Source of the DNA: Channallabes apus
Taxonomy: Eukaryota > Chordata > Actinopteri > Siluriformes > Clariidae
Assembly: GCA_030522415.1 (NCBI GenBank)
Contig: CM060118.1
Location: 17,015,651 to 17,079,650, forward strand
Reading direction: 5' to 3'
DNA: 64,000 bases
This document shows, in pieces, positions 11,112 through 21,609 of the stretch. The translations under genes were made by a program, and so were the position numbers. Every line of letters starts with the position of its first letter. Position 1 is the first letter of the stretch. Below the pieces are notes generated by a model. The model saw only the letters and a list, made by a program, of their open reading frames with translations. It was not told the origin of the DNA and made no database searches.

Positions 11112-11259
11112 GTAACTCCCATAGACGCTATACAGGTCAAGAGATTCAAAAAATGAATGATTCAGACTGAAAATTATGAGAGGTGAGCTGCTCATTCAGT
11201 TTATTATAATATGTCCTTCGCTGCATTGTAATATTTACATTACTGAATCTATAGCCAAA
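11112..11259 (+). repeat. 148-bp direct repeat, copy 2
   Basis: A second copy of 10404-10551 with a few substitutions. It ends where Gypsy pol sequence begins. Confidence 0.85.
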
Positions 11260-11261
11260 GT

Positions 11262-12773
11262 GGGTGGTGGAGAAATGGCGTCAGTAACTGGAGGGAAAGG
11301 CTTTTACTATTATTACGGACCATGCTGCTCTGACCTGGGTTTTTAACCATCCAAACCCCTCCTCACGCCTTACACGATGGGTGCTACAAGTGTTTGAATT
11401 TGTAGTCCAATACCGAAAGGGGCAATGCAATATCGTTCCTGATTCCCTGTCATGACGCTGGGATAAGGAAACCATGGACGCCCCCCTGGCCGTGCACAGA
11501 GGCAATGATCTACAGTGGGGTCTGCCCTGTGATTGGGAGGAACTGGAGAAGGGCCAAAAGGCGGACGAGACGCTTCAGACACTTTGGAAAGAGGCAAGGT
11601 TAGATCCTGACGTGGAAAAAATACATTATTGTATGATAAATCAGTTCCTGTATCATCAGATCCCCAAACAGGCTGGGCGTAGTCTCCTTCAGCTGGTCAT
11701 CCCAACATCTCTGCATCCTCAGTACTTGCAGTACGCCCACGACAACCCTCTCAGTGGTCATCTAGGGCGGATGAAAACCCTACGGAGACTGCTGGAAGTT
11801 GCCTACTGGCCTGAGATACGTTGGGATGTCTGGGAACATTGTAAGAACTGCGCCACCTGTCAGAAGTACAAACCTCGCATAAGTAAGCTGGCAGGGCTAC
11901 TACAAAGCACACTCGTGGTGGAACCTGGTTTTATGTTGGGAGTGGATCTCATGGGTCCTTTTCCACGGTCATCTCGGCTCAATGAGTATCTGCTGGTAGT
12001 CGTAGATTACTGCAGCAAATGGGTCGAGATGTTTCCTATAAGAACAGCGAAGGCTCATAACATAGTCAATATTTTAATCAAGGAGATTTTCACAAGCTTA
12101 CCTGGTGTCTGATAGGGGTCCGCAGTTCACCTCCCAGCTGCTCAACACCATCTGCCAACAATGGGACGTTACCCAGAAGCTCACCACCGCATATCATCCC
12201 CAAACCAACATCACGGAACGTACTAACCGGACATTAAAATTCATGATGGCAGCATTCATCAAGGAAAACCACAAACAGTGGGACCAATGGCTTTCTGAGT
12301 TCCGGTTTGCCATCAACACAGCCTGGCAGGAAAGCACTGATCATACTCCTGCTGAGATAGCACTGGGACGTAAACTGAAGGGACCACTGGAAAGAATGCG
12401 GCATCAAAACATTTCACCTGACCATCCGGCCTATTCCACCATGGAGCGGCAAGAAGCTCTGTTCCAGGCTGTCCGGAGCAATGTGGCCCGTGCCCAAGAA
12501 AGGCAGGCGAAGTACTATAACCTCAGACGACAGGCTGTCATATACCATGAGACGGCCTTGTCTGGGTTCGTGCTTTTCCTTAGTCTCGGGCAGAGGATTC
12601 TTACATGGCCAAGCTAGCTCCAAAATGGAAGGGGCCTGCCAAGGTCATCAAAGTCCTCAGTAAGATGAATTGCCGGGTGAAAATGATTAATCAGACCGAG
12701 ACATTCACGGTCCATGTGACCAATATGAAACCCTTTTATGGCGACGTCACGCCTTCTTCCGAGGGGGAGGGGG
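11262..12773 (+). pseudogene. Gypsy pol 3' part: RNase H, integrase, C-terminal domain
   Basis: The plus-strand frame starts inside RNase H ([16 protein letters not shown]), with a stop near 11283 and a TGA near 11453 where the family has an SR dipeptide. From 11474 the integrase zinc-finger region follows (H-x3-H in GHLGRMKTLRRLLE context, then CKNCATCQKY). The catalytic core has a first Asp in GVDLMGPFP and a frameshift near 12105 before the second (SDRGPQFTS) and the Glu in TERTNRTLK. After a further frameshift near 12560 the C-terminal GPAKVIKVL...VHVTNMKPF segment ends at 12773. It is 5' truncated and non-functional. Confidence 0.85.
12755..12773 (+). promoter_or_regulatory. Polypurine tract next to Gypsy 3' LTR
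   Basis: A run of G and A residues (gagggggagggggtg context) immediately precedes the LTR start, as expected for the plus-strand primer of a Gypsy element. Confidence 0.6.
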
Positions 12774-13104
12774 TGTAACAGACGGTTGCCTAGTTACGGG
12801 CTCCAGGCCATTGGGGGCGCTGTGGGGGCTAATTATATGTTTAGAGGAAGAGAGGCTGGGCCAGGTAACAGCAGCCATTTTCTCTTTGAATATAACATCT
12901 GTTTCTCTGGTGGTCCTTATCCTACTCTGTGATTCTGATAACGGCTAGTTATTGTTTTGGTAACAGTAGCGAGTTTGTTACAATGTGGTTATTGTTATTG
13001 TGGCTGATTGGTTAAGCACTGTGACGTGGTACAGTAGATCCTCCGGCTGCGTTTCTCTAGAATGTTTGCTCATTTCTGTATAATAAATGGTTAGAAACGT
13101 AACA
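12774..13104 (+). mobile_element. Gypsy 3' LTR, 331 bp
   Basis: It begins TGTAACAG right after the polypurine tract and ends ACGTAACA. An aataaa signal lies near 13083. It belongs with the pol remnant upstream; the 5' LTR is not present because the copy is 5' truncated at about 11260. Confidence 0.7.
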
Positions 13105-13275
13105 AGTCAAGTGTAGCCGAATGTAGCAGAGTAAGAGTAGCATTTCTTCTTCACAAATCTACTCAAGTAAAAAGTATGGTGCAGTAAAACTACTCATAGA
13201 AGAAATTTTCTTTTAATAAAAATACTCAAGTAAATGTAACAGAGTAAATGTACAGTAACTCGTTACTACCCACCT
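13105..13275. repeat. Fragment of interspersed repeat (actcaagtaaa type)
   Basis: Short words such as tactcaagtaaa and gtaactcgttactaccc resemble the subterminal sequence of the hAT-type elements at 24.5 and 30.1 kb. No clear ends are seen. Confidence 0.35.
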
Positions 13276-13346
13276 CTGGTTAACATCCTATCCACAGTGT
13301 ACCCCACCTTTCTTGGGATATTCAGGCCACTTGCTACCTGAAACAT

Positions 13347-13713
13347 TCATTCCTTCATCCTCTATACCGCTTTATCCTGTATTAGGGTCGCGGGGACCTG
13401 GAGTCTATCCCAGTAGACTCTTGGCACAAGGCAGGGTATACCCTGGACAGCGTGCCAATCCATCGCCGAGCACACACACACACACACACACTCATTCACA
13501 CATTATGGTCAAATTGGGAACGCCAATTAGCCTAATCTGCATGTCTTTGGACTGTGGGAGGAAACCGGAGTACCCGGAGGAAACCCACCAAGCACGGGGA
13601 GAACATGCAAACTCCATGCACACAGAGACGGGAATCGAGCCTGGCCGGGAATCAAACCCGGACCCTGGAGGTGCAAGGCGACAGTGCTAACTACTACACT
13701 ACCGTGCCGCCCT
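13347..13713 (-). mobile_element. tRNA-derived SINE, full length with TSD
   Basis: On the minus strand the element starts with a tRNA-like head (A-box-like tagtgtagtagttagc, B-box-like ggtttgattcc) and continues through the gtttgcatgttctccccgtg and acagtccaaagacatgcag blocks common in fish SINEs, with an internal CA repeat (13474-13500). TACCTGAAACAT at 13335-13346 and 13714-13725 is a perfect 12-bp target duplication. SINEs are non-coding and depend on LINE enzymes. Confidence 0.85.
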
Positions 13714-13725
13714 TACCTGAAACAT

Positions 13726-14270
13726 GTTAAGTATTAATTATGTGTATTAATGATGGATAGATGGCAATTGCATGCTATAATCAAGGTTAAAGGCAGACAA
13801 ACAAGGTCTAAAAGTCAGCAACTTCTTTGGCCAGGCTGAATACAAGACTGACACAGAGCATATACTTTACAGAAGAAATCCTTATATACTGTGGTAATTC
13901 CTTTGGGAGGAAAAGAAGTGAAGGTGTGCACGTGCAGGTCCGGAGGCAGTGTCCAGTCTGGCATGTGGGCACACGGCTGTCGAAAGGCGGTGGTGTGGCA
14001 GACTGGAGTACGCGGAGTTAGCGCTTTTACAGTATAATGCGGACCTCCCGACCTCACGCACCTGCAGAAGGGGGGTCTGCCTGCATAGACGGGAGTGAGC
14101 GAGGAGCGATAATAGATTTAGGCACATATAGATCAGGTGCACGCCGTGACATGTACTTACTATGAAAAGCATTTAGTGCACTTGGTCATCATAAAAGCAA
14201 ACTGAACAGCATTATTTGATAATCAAATTAGGTCTATCCTTATTGCTTACAATTCATCTGTATTTTACAG
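13726..14270. other. Unassigned, GC-richer segment
   Basis: The part 13900-14110 is richer in G+C than its surroundings, with CpG sites, and might be a promoter or 5' exon region of the receptor gene downstream. No exon can be supported by sequence alone. Confidence 0.3.
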
Positions 14271-14300
14271 AAATGCTCCATAGTGCCAGCTGTACTGTAG
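14271..14300 (+). other. Possible 30-nt leader exon of the 7TM receptor gene
   Basis: A polypyrimidine-containing acceptor (tattttacag, ending 14270) and a strong donor (gtaagacag, from 14301) bracket a 30-nt segment. Joined to the acceptor at 15127 it would form a non-coding leader, since its ATG meets a stop early in the next exon. It is inferred from splice signals only. Confidence 0.35.
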
Positions 14301-14617
14301 GTAAGACAGTTTTATTTTAAAATATCTTTATTACGCAAAAGCCCTGTTAAATTTTCAAGTATGATTTGTGTTATAGTGTAGATAAATTTTCTATAACAGC
14401 AGCAGTATAACAGTAGTTCTGAGTGAAATTCTAATCACAAATATTAATGCACTTGGTTAAAATGCATCTACTATCAACATAACCAGAGACTTGTATGGTT
14501 GAAGGGACAAATAAATGAAACAAAAAAAAAAAGACATGGCACTGTTTTTCAATGATCTGGTAAAGCACTATGATATTGCATATTTAGATGCCTTCAACCT
14601 TTTGACTGGTACAGTAT

Positions 14618-15082
14618 ACACTACCGTTTGGGGTCACTTTCAAATTTCTTTTGTTTTTGTTTAGTGATTTATTTTGTACATTCTACAACTATACTGGGGA
14701 TTTCAAAACTATAAATTAACATATATGTAACAAGAAAAACAACAGTTAGTTGTTATTTTAATACACAGAGGTCAGCCTTTCTGTAATAGTTCTTGCAAAA
14801 ACAGTATTGTCAAGTGCATTTGCAAAATCCGTCATGGCTCTCTTTTAGAGTTATCAGCCTGAAAAATTACCAATTAACAGCACCTCAGATTAGAGGTGTT
14901 ATGAAGTCTTTACAGAGCATAAGTACTGTACAGTAGCAGACACATCTCAATATCAACTGTTCAAAGGAAATTGATGCATTTTTTGGACACCTTCAGCATT
15001 CCTTTACAATGTAGAAAGAAATAAAAATCAGGAACGATCATGGAGTTAGAAAGTGACCTCAAACTCTTGAACGGTAGTGTAT
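14618..15082. mobile_element. Tc1-type MITE
   Basis: The left end ACACTACCGTTTGGGGTCAC and the reverse complement of the right end (ACACTACCGTTCAAGAG) are the inverted termini of a widespread fish Tc1 family. There is no transposase inside. TA dinucleotides flank both ends. A related fragment is at 10722-11111. Confidence 0.8.
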
Positions 15083-15127
15083 ATATATTCCTTGTACTGT
15101 ACATCTTTTTGGATTTTCTCTCTGCAG

Positions 15128-16008
15128 AACAGAAATGACACAGGATGACCAACTCATCTAAGGAAATCACAAATTCCACTTTGGTTGTCCCCTTCAGAGC
15201 AGCTTCATGTTTCACTAAACCAGATTATGGACTGATTTTCTGCTACTTTGTCATGACACTGTGTGCCCTTGTGGGAATACCAGCTCATTTGTGGTGTCTT
15301 TGCCTATATCTTAGTTTTTGTGGCAAATTCAAGCAACATAATTTTTTTCTCCTCAATCAGACTATAATGGAGCTTCTTTGTTGCATAGAAGGTGCTATTG
15401 AAACACTGAACGAGTTTATTTTCATGAATAACAATTTGTTTCTAGTGACGTGCTGCATTTTTGGTCTGTCCTGGACTGGAAGGGCGCTGATACAAACCTG
15501 CATTTGTATTGAACAATATTTTGCAGTACTTCACCCAATAACATTCTTAAAATATAAAAGCATAAAGTACAGAATTTCAGCAGTTGCAGCAGCTTGGCTA
15601 TTGGCTTTTGGATACGGTTTGTATGAGTCCTATTTCCAGACTTTCACCAATCCCATTTTTAACTCTGTATTCATTGTGACAGTGGCCGTTATTACATTCT
15701 GCTGTGTGTCTGTGCTTCGTGCTCTGAAGCATCCAGGGCCAGGAGATAGAGGTAGAGATGTCAGAAACCAACAAAAGGAGAATGCATTTAATATGATCTT
15801 TTCAATTTTACTTATAATTGTGTTTACCTATGTTCCTCTGGCCGCTTTTAGCATTTTTAGTGTGGTACAAATGCAATGGGTTTTATTTTATTGTAATGTG
15901 GCTCCCTTGTTTTTTTCCTTAAGCTTCCTTAGTTTGATTATAACACCACTGCTGAAAATGTACAAAGAGGGTTATTTAATTAAATACCAAAACCAGAGAA
16001 ATTTGTAA
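15128..16008 (+). CDS. Class A-like 7TM receptor, orphan
   Basis: The coding exon (ATG at 15145, stop at 16006-16008) encodes 287 residues with seven hydrophobic segments at about 29-56, 67-88, 98-121, 144-160, 172-193, 214-238 and 246-271. The N-terminus has two N-glycosylation sequons (Asn3, Asn10). The TM3 end reads CICIEQYFAVLHP, with EQY (123-125) where rhodopsin-like receptors have DRY/ERY. Trp151 sits in TM4 and Pro231 in TM6. The usual TM1 Asn and the TM7 NPxxY motif are not seen (TM7 ends IITPLLKMY). A good acceptor (tttctctctgcag, ending 15127) precedes the exon, so an upstream leader exon is likely. An 8-codon upstream frame (15134) overlaps the start. This is a plasma-membrane receptor by inference; the ligand is unknown, and I cannot place it in a named subfamily. 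Confidence 0.8.
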
Positions 16009-16059
16009 AACCTGAGTAGACTGCATGAGAAAAATCTGCAGAACTCAAACTTTTCATAT

Positions 16060-16368
16060 ATTCATGTGGGAAAACTTGACTGGCCCACACAGTACCCTGG
16101 CCTGTAAGACATCGAGCACCTTTGGGAAAAACTGGAATTAAGATTGCTAGCCAGGCCTTCTCGTCCAGCATCAGTACCTGACCTCATAAATGCTCTACAA
16201 AATGAATGGGCACAAATTCCCCCAGAAACACTCCAAAATCTTGTGGACAGCTTTCCAAGAAAAGTGGATGTTATTATAGCTGCAAAAGGGGGATTGACTC
16301 CATATTGAAGTATATGTATACTTCAATGTCACTGCACCAAATACTTTTGTCCATATAGTGTATATAAA
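16060..16368 (+). pseudogene. Tc1-like transposase C-terminal remnant with right TIR
   Basis: Translation gives the C-terminal end of a Tc1-type transposase: IEHLWEKLELRLLARPSRP, then INALQNEWAQIPPETLQNLV and IIAAKGG. This includes the third catalytic Glu in the IEHLW context, but an upstream stop breaks the frame. It ends with the terminal motif aatacttttgtccatatagt, the mirror of the end at 524-545. It lies just downstream of the receptor stop codon and may form part of its 3' UTR. Confidence 0.75.
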
Positions 16369-17349
16369 TATACCAAACATTACTGTGACTACCTTTCTCT
16401 GTCTGCAACTCCTTTAAAAAAAAAAAAACAATCTTGAGTGTTTTTTATCCTGAAAATAGATCCTATAGAACAAGCCGGCTAAACCATTAATACTGAATGT
16501 CACCCCTGCAGATTTGCACTAACCTCATTTTAATAAAAAATATTAATAGTTTATTATCACAATCATACAGTACCTGTATACATGTTTTGTATGGCAAATA
16601 AATTTTCATGTATTTGCTTCTAAAACATTTTATAATCCAGCTTTAGTCATTTTATGGAGTTTTTGATGTATTGTTGGTTTCTGCTATTATCTTTCCTATT
16701 GCCTTCATTATGCTTTGAATCTTTCAATGCTTATCTGTGTAAATGCTTCCTGAATGTGAGAATATACTGTAGCTGTTTATGGTTGTTGTTATGCTACGGT
16801 AATTGTGAGTGTGTAAAATATAATCTACTAATAAAAGTTGTAATTTTTTTCAACAATACAATTTTACTCTGTTAAGGTTGATTTACTAAATTGAGGTCAA
16901 TATATAATCTTGACCTTGCAGAGTAAAATTATTACTACTGCAAAAATGAGCAGTGTTTGGTTAAACATGCAAAAAAAATGCTTAGTACCTCTGAACCTTC
17001 TTCTGAAATGTTTCTAAACTGACTTTAATATGTTGTTGTTTTTGCGCAGGCTAATGCTGTACTGTGAACAGCTTCTCCCTCCATAACTGTGGATCTTTAT
17101 GGATCTTTCTGACTTTCCCTTGGCCTGGTTGTCTATGACTATTGCACTTATTTATTTATTTATTTATTCATCTCATTTATAAGTTGCACAACGCACATTA
17201 CTCATTTTTTGGTTAGATTAGATTTGCATGTCATGACAGTTCACATTCGTAAGTACAATTGAGTTTTATTTGATTCTAACATAAATGGGTCTTTCCTCTG
17301 AAACTGAAACACAAATGCATACATGAATACATTTGTACTTGTGCCATAG
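16369..17349. other. Unassigned AT-rich sequence with one hairpin
   Basis: No gene is recognised. A near-perfect hairpin occurs at 16861-16929. An aataaa motif near 16830 could serve as a distal polyadenylation signal of the receptor gene, but this cannot be shown here. Confidence 0.35.
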
Positions 17350-17354
17350 GTTAT

Positions 17355-17780
17355 TGTAAGAATTTCTTGTTTTTGCTAGACCCCGTCTAGTCAGTGCTCA
17401 GCCTGTATTTTGCTTCCCGCCTGGTACCAGGGAACCCCTCAATAATACACAAGTCCGTGCTCAGTGAGACGTTCCAAGTTTATTGTGGAAGACAGGAGTA
17501 TATATACGCACACACACGCAAAGAACCAAAGAAAGGGTGGGTGCAGGAGTGTTTGCATCTGGTCAGGAATGTTTAGAAAAGATAAGGTAAAGAAGAACAT
17601 AAAATTGGGAGTAGCTCTGCATTTACGAGCGTTTAACAGTTTTACGACCTTTAACATAAACTACTATAGGATGTGTTTATTGAAAGTGCAGCTTGTGTCG
17701 AGGTAAGAGAAAGAAGTAACATTCTGTTCTCACGCACACAGAATATCATAAAACATACTAAAAATCAAATATTCTCTACA
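17355..17780 (-). repeat. Provirus 3' LTR (left copy), 426 bp
   Basis: In the sense of the provirus it runs from TGTAGAGAAT to TTCTTACA. It contains a TATATATA-type promoter motif near 17500-17510 and an AATAAA signal (17479-17484 on the plus strand as tttatt). It is nearly identical to 23404-23829. Confidence 0.9.
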
Positions 17781-17793
17781 GTTCCCCCTTTTT
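17781..17793 (-). promoter_or_regulatory. Polypurine tract of the provirus
   Basis: On the minus strand AAAAAGGGGGAAC abuts the 3' LTR start, the expected primer site for plus-strand DNA synthesis. Confidence 0.8.
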
Positions 17794-17830
17794 ATTCATA
17801 AGAAACATCGTTGAATAAAACTCAGAGCTT

Positions 17831-18151
17831 TCAAGAAGTCGCCGGCGGATAATAGGTCATCGGACACGGCGCAGGAACATAACCTGAAACATACTTATAC
17901 AAAAGATTTTGCACACAGCGAAGAATGCATGGACCTAAAATACACAACAGGTCTGAATCATTGGTATATCGCTTAGCGGTCCAATTAGCGAATCGCCAAA
18001 AAACATTATCATGTGGATGAGGTTGCACTATGTACAACAATCTCTCATTCAAGATTAAGAGGACAAAAAGAACCTTCATTCTGAGGCAGGAGAGGTTACC
18101 ACCATACTCCAAGTGCTGTTCTATAAACTCTACAGAATGAAGTGTGACCAA
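17831..18151 (-). pseudogene. Env remnant: N-terminus joined to C-terminal tail
   Basis: The 106-codon frame contains a signal-peptide-like stretch (MKVLFVLLILNERLL) followed by a short surface-unit-like segment with an N-glycosylation sequon (FANWTAK). It then changes abruptly to a segment (GPCILRCVQNLL) resembling the membrane-proximal tail of a gammaretroviral transmembrane subunit. Nearly all of the surface unit and the fusion/ectodomain part of the transmembrane unit are missing, so it cannot act in entry. The N-terminal assignment is an inference; the tail is the stronger match. Confidence 0.55.
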
Positions 18152-18490
18152 AAGAATACACAGAGATATAACAGGTTGAGTGTAAACCTGTGTGTGTGAA
18201 AAATCTTGTTCGCAATGTCAAACATATAAATAACTACTAGTGGTGAACTATTGCCTTTCTTGACGCTACAGTGCTCAGAGTGCGGGCACGCCCAATTTGC
18301 ACTCGTCCCACCTTACGAGGCGCTAAGACACCACCAGGAATGGTAAACTAATAGCAATAGTGAAGTCGTCCCGTGGCAACCCAAGACAATCCCTCTGTGT
18401 CACGTCACGGGTTGGTCATCACTGCAGCACGTCTTCAGTCTAGGAAACAAAAAAAATCACAGAGAAAGAAAGATAATAATACACAAACAT

Positions 18491-19174
18491 TTATTCATCC
18501 TTTGATCTCACGCCGACAGGACATCTCTTCAGCCTAGTAGCATGGATCCACTGTGGAAAAAGATCAGTTAGGACAGCAGTACGAGTAATTGCGATTATTT
18601 CTGCTGGTCCGTCATATTTAAAATCTCCCAGTTTTCTGGGGTTCAAAGATTTTACCAGAACAGTGTCTCCCACATTAAAAGGATGTGTGGGTTTTGTTGA
18701 GGGTATTGGAGTCACATTAGCAATTTGTTCATAATGTTTGTTCAGAGTATCTATTAGAGCAGCAGAATATTCAGCAATATGTACATCAAGATCAGTTGTT
18801 CCTATCGCGGGTTTACCTTTCCTCCATGGCACGGGAAAAGGTCTGCCAAATATAATTTCATGTGGTGACATGTGCACATCTTTTCTTGGTGTCATTCTCA
18901 TTTCAGCTAGAACAGCAGGTAACAGATCAACCCAGGTTTTACTCCCCATAGTTTGCATTGCTTTAGTCAGTTTTTCTTTCAGTGTCCTATTTGTTCTTTC
19001 TACTATACCTGATGACTGTGGGTGATAAGGAATGTGAAAATGCCAGGACAGTGAAAGATATTTACACAAATTCTGTGTTACCTGTGATGTAAAAGGTGTT
19101 CCTTTATCCGAGTCAATAGCATGAGGAACGCCATAACGAGGTATTATTTCTTTCGCTAAGACTCGGGTCACCAC
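18491..19174 (-). pseudogene. Integrase, central and C-terminal part
   Basis: A 227-codon frame carries the second catalytic Asp (DSDKGTPFTS) and the Glu (SSGIVERTNRTLKE) of the DDE core, followed by a C-terminal domain with GDTVLVKSLNPRKLGDFKYD and IHATRLKR, typical of gammaretroviral integrase. The first Asp is in a different frame upstream (19113-19388), so a frameshift near 19170 breaks the enzyme. The frame ends at 18491, close to where env would start. Confidence 0.85.
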
Positions 19175-19388
19175 CTTTGCAAGCTTCCACCCACCTTGAA
19201 AACTTGACTACCAAAACCAGAAGATATTTGAATGGGCCACATGCAGGCATATGTGTAAAATCAATTTGCCACTCTGCAAACGGAGCAGTAGGTAACAGAA
19301 GACTTTCGTGTTTATCTAAACCCTTTGTCACATTATTCTGAGCACATACCAAACATCTAGATATTAATAAATCTATTGTTCCAAGCAT
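19113..19388 (-). pseudogene. Integrase, zinc-finger Cys pair and first Asp
   Basis: This contains the Cys pair of the HHCC finger (RCLVCAQNN) and the first catalytic Asp in EWQIDFTHMP, followed by the YLLVLVVKFSRWVEA strand-helix segment. It is frameshifted relative to both the upstream and the downstream integrase parts. Confidence 0.8.
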
Positions 19389-19654
19389 TTAGCTATGCAA
19401 AAGAGTTTTTTCATATCTTCCTTAAGCCCCCTTCGTGCACGATGTGTAACACCGTGGAACTCGCGCACAAGGAACGGAAGACAATGAGAGGGCAGGCACA
19501 AACGGCCATCAGCACAATACCATAAACCATCAGAAGCAACGTAGGCACCCTGAGCTTGCCAAAAAGAGGAATCATTCGGCATGGCTGAAGCTTGCAAAGA
19601 CAATAAATCTACATCGGGAATCAAAGAGCTAGCAAGAAAAGATGTATTGATCAA
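19373..19654 (-). pseudogene. Integrase N-terminus
   Basis: This encodes the N-terminal extension and the His pair of the zinc finger (REFHGVTHRARRG). It stops after FCIAKCLEQ, where a frameshift separates it from the Cys pair. Confidence 0.75.
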
Positions 19655-20511
19655 ATCAGAATCAAGAAAGAAAATCTGTTTTTGAGCTGCTTTTTTAGCA
19701 ATACGATCAGCTAGCGAATTCCCTCACATTTCCATAGAATCACCAGAAGAATGAGCCTTAGTTTTTACAATAGCAAGAGTACCAGGTAGATGGCATGCGT
19801 CTATTAAATCCTGAACAAGGGAAGAATGAGAAATTAGCTTACCCTCAGCAGAACGAAAACCCTTGGATTGCCAGATGCGGCCAAAGTCGTGAGCGATACC
19901 AAAAGCGTAACGAGAATCAGTGTATATACTGTAGTGACATCTTTTCCTTCAGAAAGAACACACGCACGAGTTAGAGCAAAAAGTTCAGCTGCCTGAGCAG
20001 ATGAGAAAGGGAGAGAGTAAGCTTCAATTTTTATATCTGGCAGTGCACACACAGAATAACCACAGAGAAATTTCCCATCATATGGTTTTGAACAGGAACC
20101 ATCTACAAACAAAGTGTCACCAGTTGTTAATGCGGTAGAAGATAGATCAGGACGTATACTAGTGGAGTGAATAATCTCTGAACAACAGTCATGATCTGTG
20201 TCTATTAGCGTGTCGTCCTGTGCATTGATCAAGCATGCCAGAGCATATCCGAGGGTGTCAAAAGAAGAGGTGGTTTTTATCTCTAAGTTACTTGTAGAAC
20301 ACAGGATAATCTCATACCCAGACCGTCTCTGAGCCGTCATGTGTTGTTTTTGAATGTTCTGCAGCACTTGTTTAACCTGATGTGGAGAATACAAAATTAA
20401 AGGATTAGAGAGAACAATCTTTTCAGCATCTTGTACCATCACCGCACAGGCGGCCACAGCCCTGAGACAGGCAGGCAAACCTTGTGCCACAGCATCTAAA
20501 GTTTTAGATAA
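19655..20511 (-). pseudogene. RT connection domain and RNase H
   Basis: The frame begins in a segment (AQGLPACLRAVAACAVMVQD) that in gammaretroviruses follows the RT thumb. RNase H then shows the first Asp (LFVDGSCS) and Glu (AQAAELFALTRA). The later part, including GNSLADRIAKKA, is in another frame and contains a TGA just before GNSLAD. The RT palm and its catalytic YXDD region are missing upstream: the protease-RT frame jumps directly to this part at about 20496-20511. Confidence 0.85.
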
Positions 20512-21290
20512 GAAAGCACATCAGGCACAACAGGTGCTACAGGGATAATTATGTCATTTATTTTTCTCAAATCTTGTGTAAATCTCCACGTACCATCAGG
20601 TTTCAGTACTGGATTAACAGGTGTGTTATAAGAACTTACACATGGTTTAATAACACCCTGCTTGAGCAATGAGCTTAAAATTTCATCTATTCCTGAGGCC
20701 TTGGCCTCGGAGAGTGGATATTGTTTGATGTACACAGGTTGCAAATGTTTTAATTTAGCTTCATAAGGAACACAGTGTACTAACCCCACCTCATCCTTAT
20801 GTTCAGCCCACAGACTGCTCGGCACACATTCAAGGGCAGCAGGAATAGAGCTGTTCTGTGAAGAAAGGAAACAATTATTTACACGCATATTTGTGAGGTG
20901 GGAAAAAGGAACTGAATCAGGCACTTCAACAGTGAGTTTTGCGCCAGAAAAAGTCAAGGACATGTGTAATCTGCTCATTAAATCGCGTCCTAGCAGATTA
21001 AAAGGACAATCAGGCATACAGACAAAACGATGAGAGAGATGAATTCCCTTATCTAAAGGACATGTTACAGTTACCTGAGGAGTGAAATAATTTCGTTGAG
21101 CAACCCCTTCAATTCCCACAGAGCTGATACCTTTATTCGAGAGCGGTCCCTCATAATCACGACCTAAAGACGACATTGTAGCTCCCGTATCCACCAAAAA
21201 AGAGAATACAGAACCATCTATACACAATTCTATAAAGGGCAACTCGAAAGTACAAAGTAACATCGCGGGGCTGGAACTCTGCGGGCATCC
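20496..21290 (-). pseudogene. Protease and RT fingers, in frame after a UAG
   Basis: The frame follows the amber codon at 21291-21293. Retropepsin has its active-site triplet in FLVDTGATMSSLG and the flap/second-loop segment FNLLGRDLMSRL. RT starts near WAEHKDEVGLVH and continues through LLKQGVIKPCVSSYNTPVNP and TWRFTQDLRKIND, then stops at the deletion junction with no palm. Protease looks complete; RT cannot work. Confidence 0.85.
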
Positions 21291-21293
21291 CTA
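21291..21293 (-). promoter_or_regulatory. In-frame amber (UAG) between gag and pol
   Basis: The zinc-finger frame ends ...GAYDA-UAG and continues without shift into the protease frame; the next codon is GGA. Gamma- and epsilonretroviruses express pol by reading through such a UAG, so this may be a preserved readthrough signal rather than decay. Confidence 0.65.
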
Positions 21294-21609
21294 TGCATCA
21301 TATGCTCCTACCTGCATCCCTGAGAAGGGATTGGGTCTATATTGCTGCTGCTGTTGTTGTGGTTGTACTCGCTGTGGTGGCTGCTGTGAAGGATTAGGAG
21401 AAAACACCTTATTAGCATCATGCCACTGATCATCATTCAATCGATTGTACACATTCTGTCCACTACGTCCCTCATCAAGGGCCTTCGTGCGACATTCACG
21501 AGCCCAATGACCTTCTTTATAACAATAATAACAATAACCAGATCTACGGGGTGCACTCTGACCCTGCAGACCTCCTCTACCTCTTCCACGGCCTCCTCAG
21601 CCTCCTCTA
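21294..21609 (-). pseudogene. Gag nucleocapsid end with one CCHC finger
   Basis: The minus-strand frame shows RGG-type repeats, then a CX2CX4HX4C knuckle (CYYCYKEGHWAREC, about 21493-21534) and a Gln-rich tail ending at the UAG. A TGA inside the RGG part and a frameshift at the A/G run near 21610 separate it from the upstream gag frame. Confidence 0.8.

Noticed and set aside
6378..17080. A 28-bp similarity between 6378 and 17053 (tgctgt.ctgtgaa..cttctccctcc)
   Set aside because: It is short and isolated, with no extended match on either side. It could be chance or an old repeat remnant.
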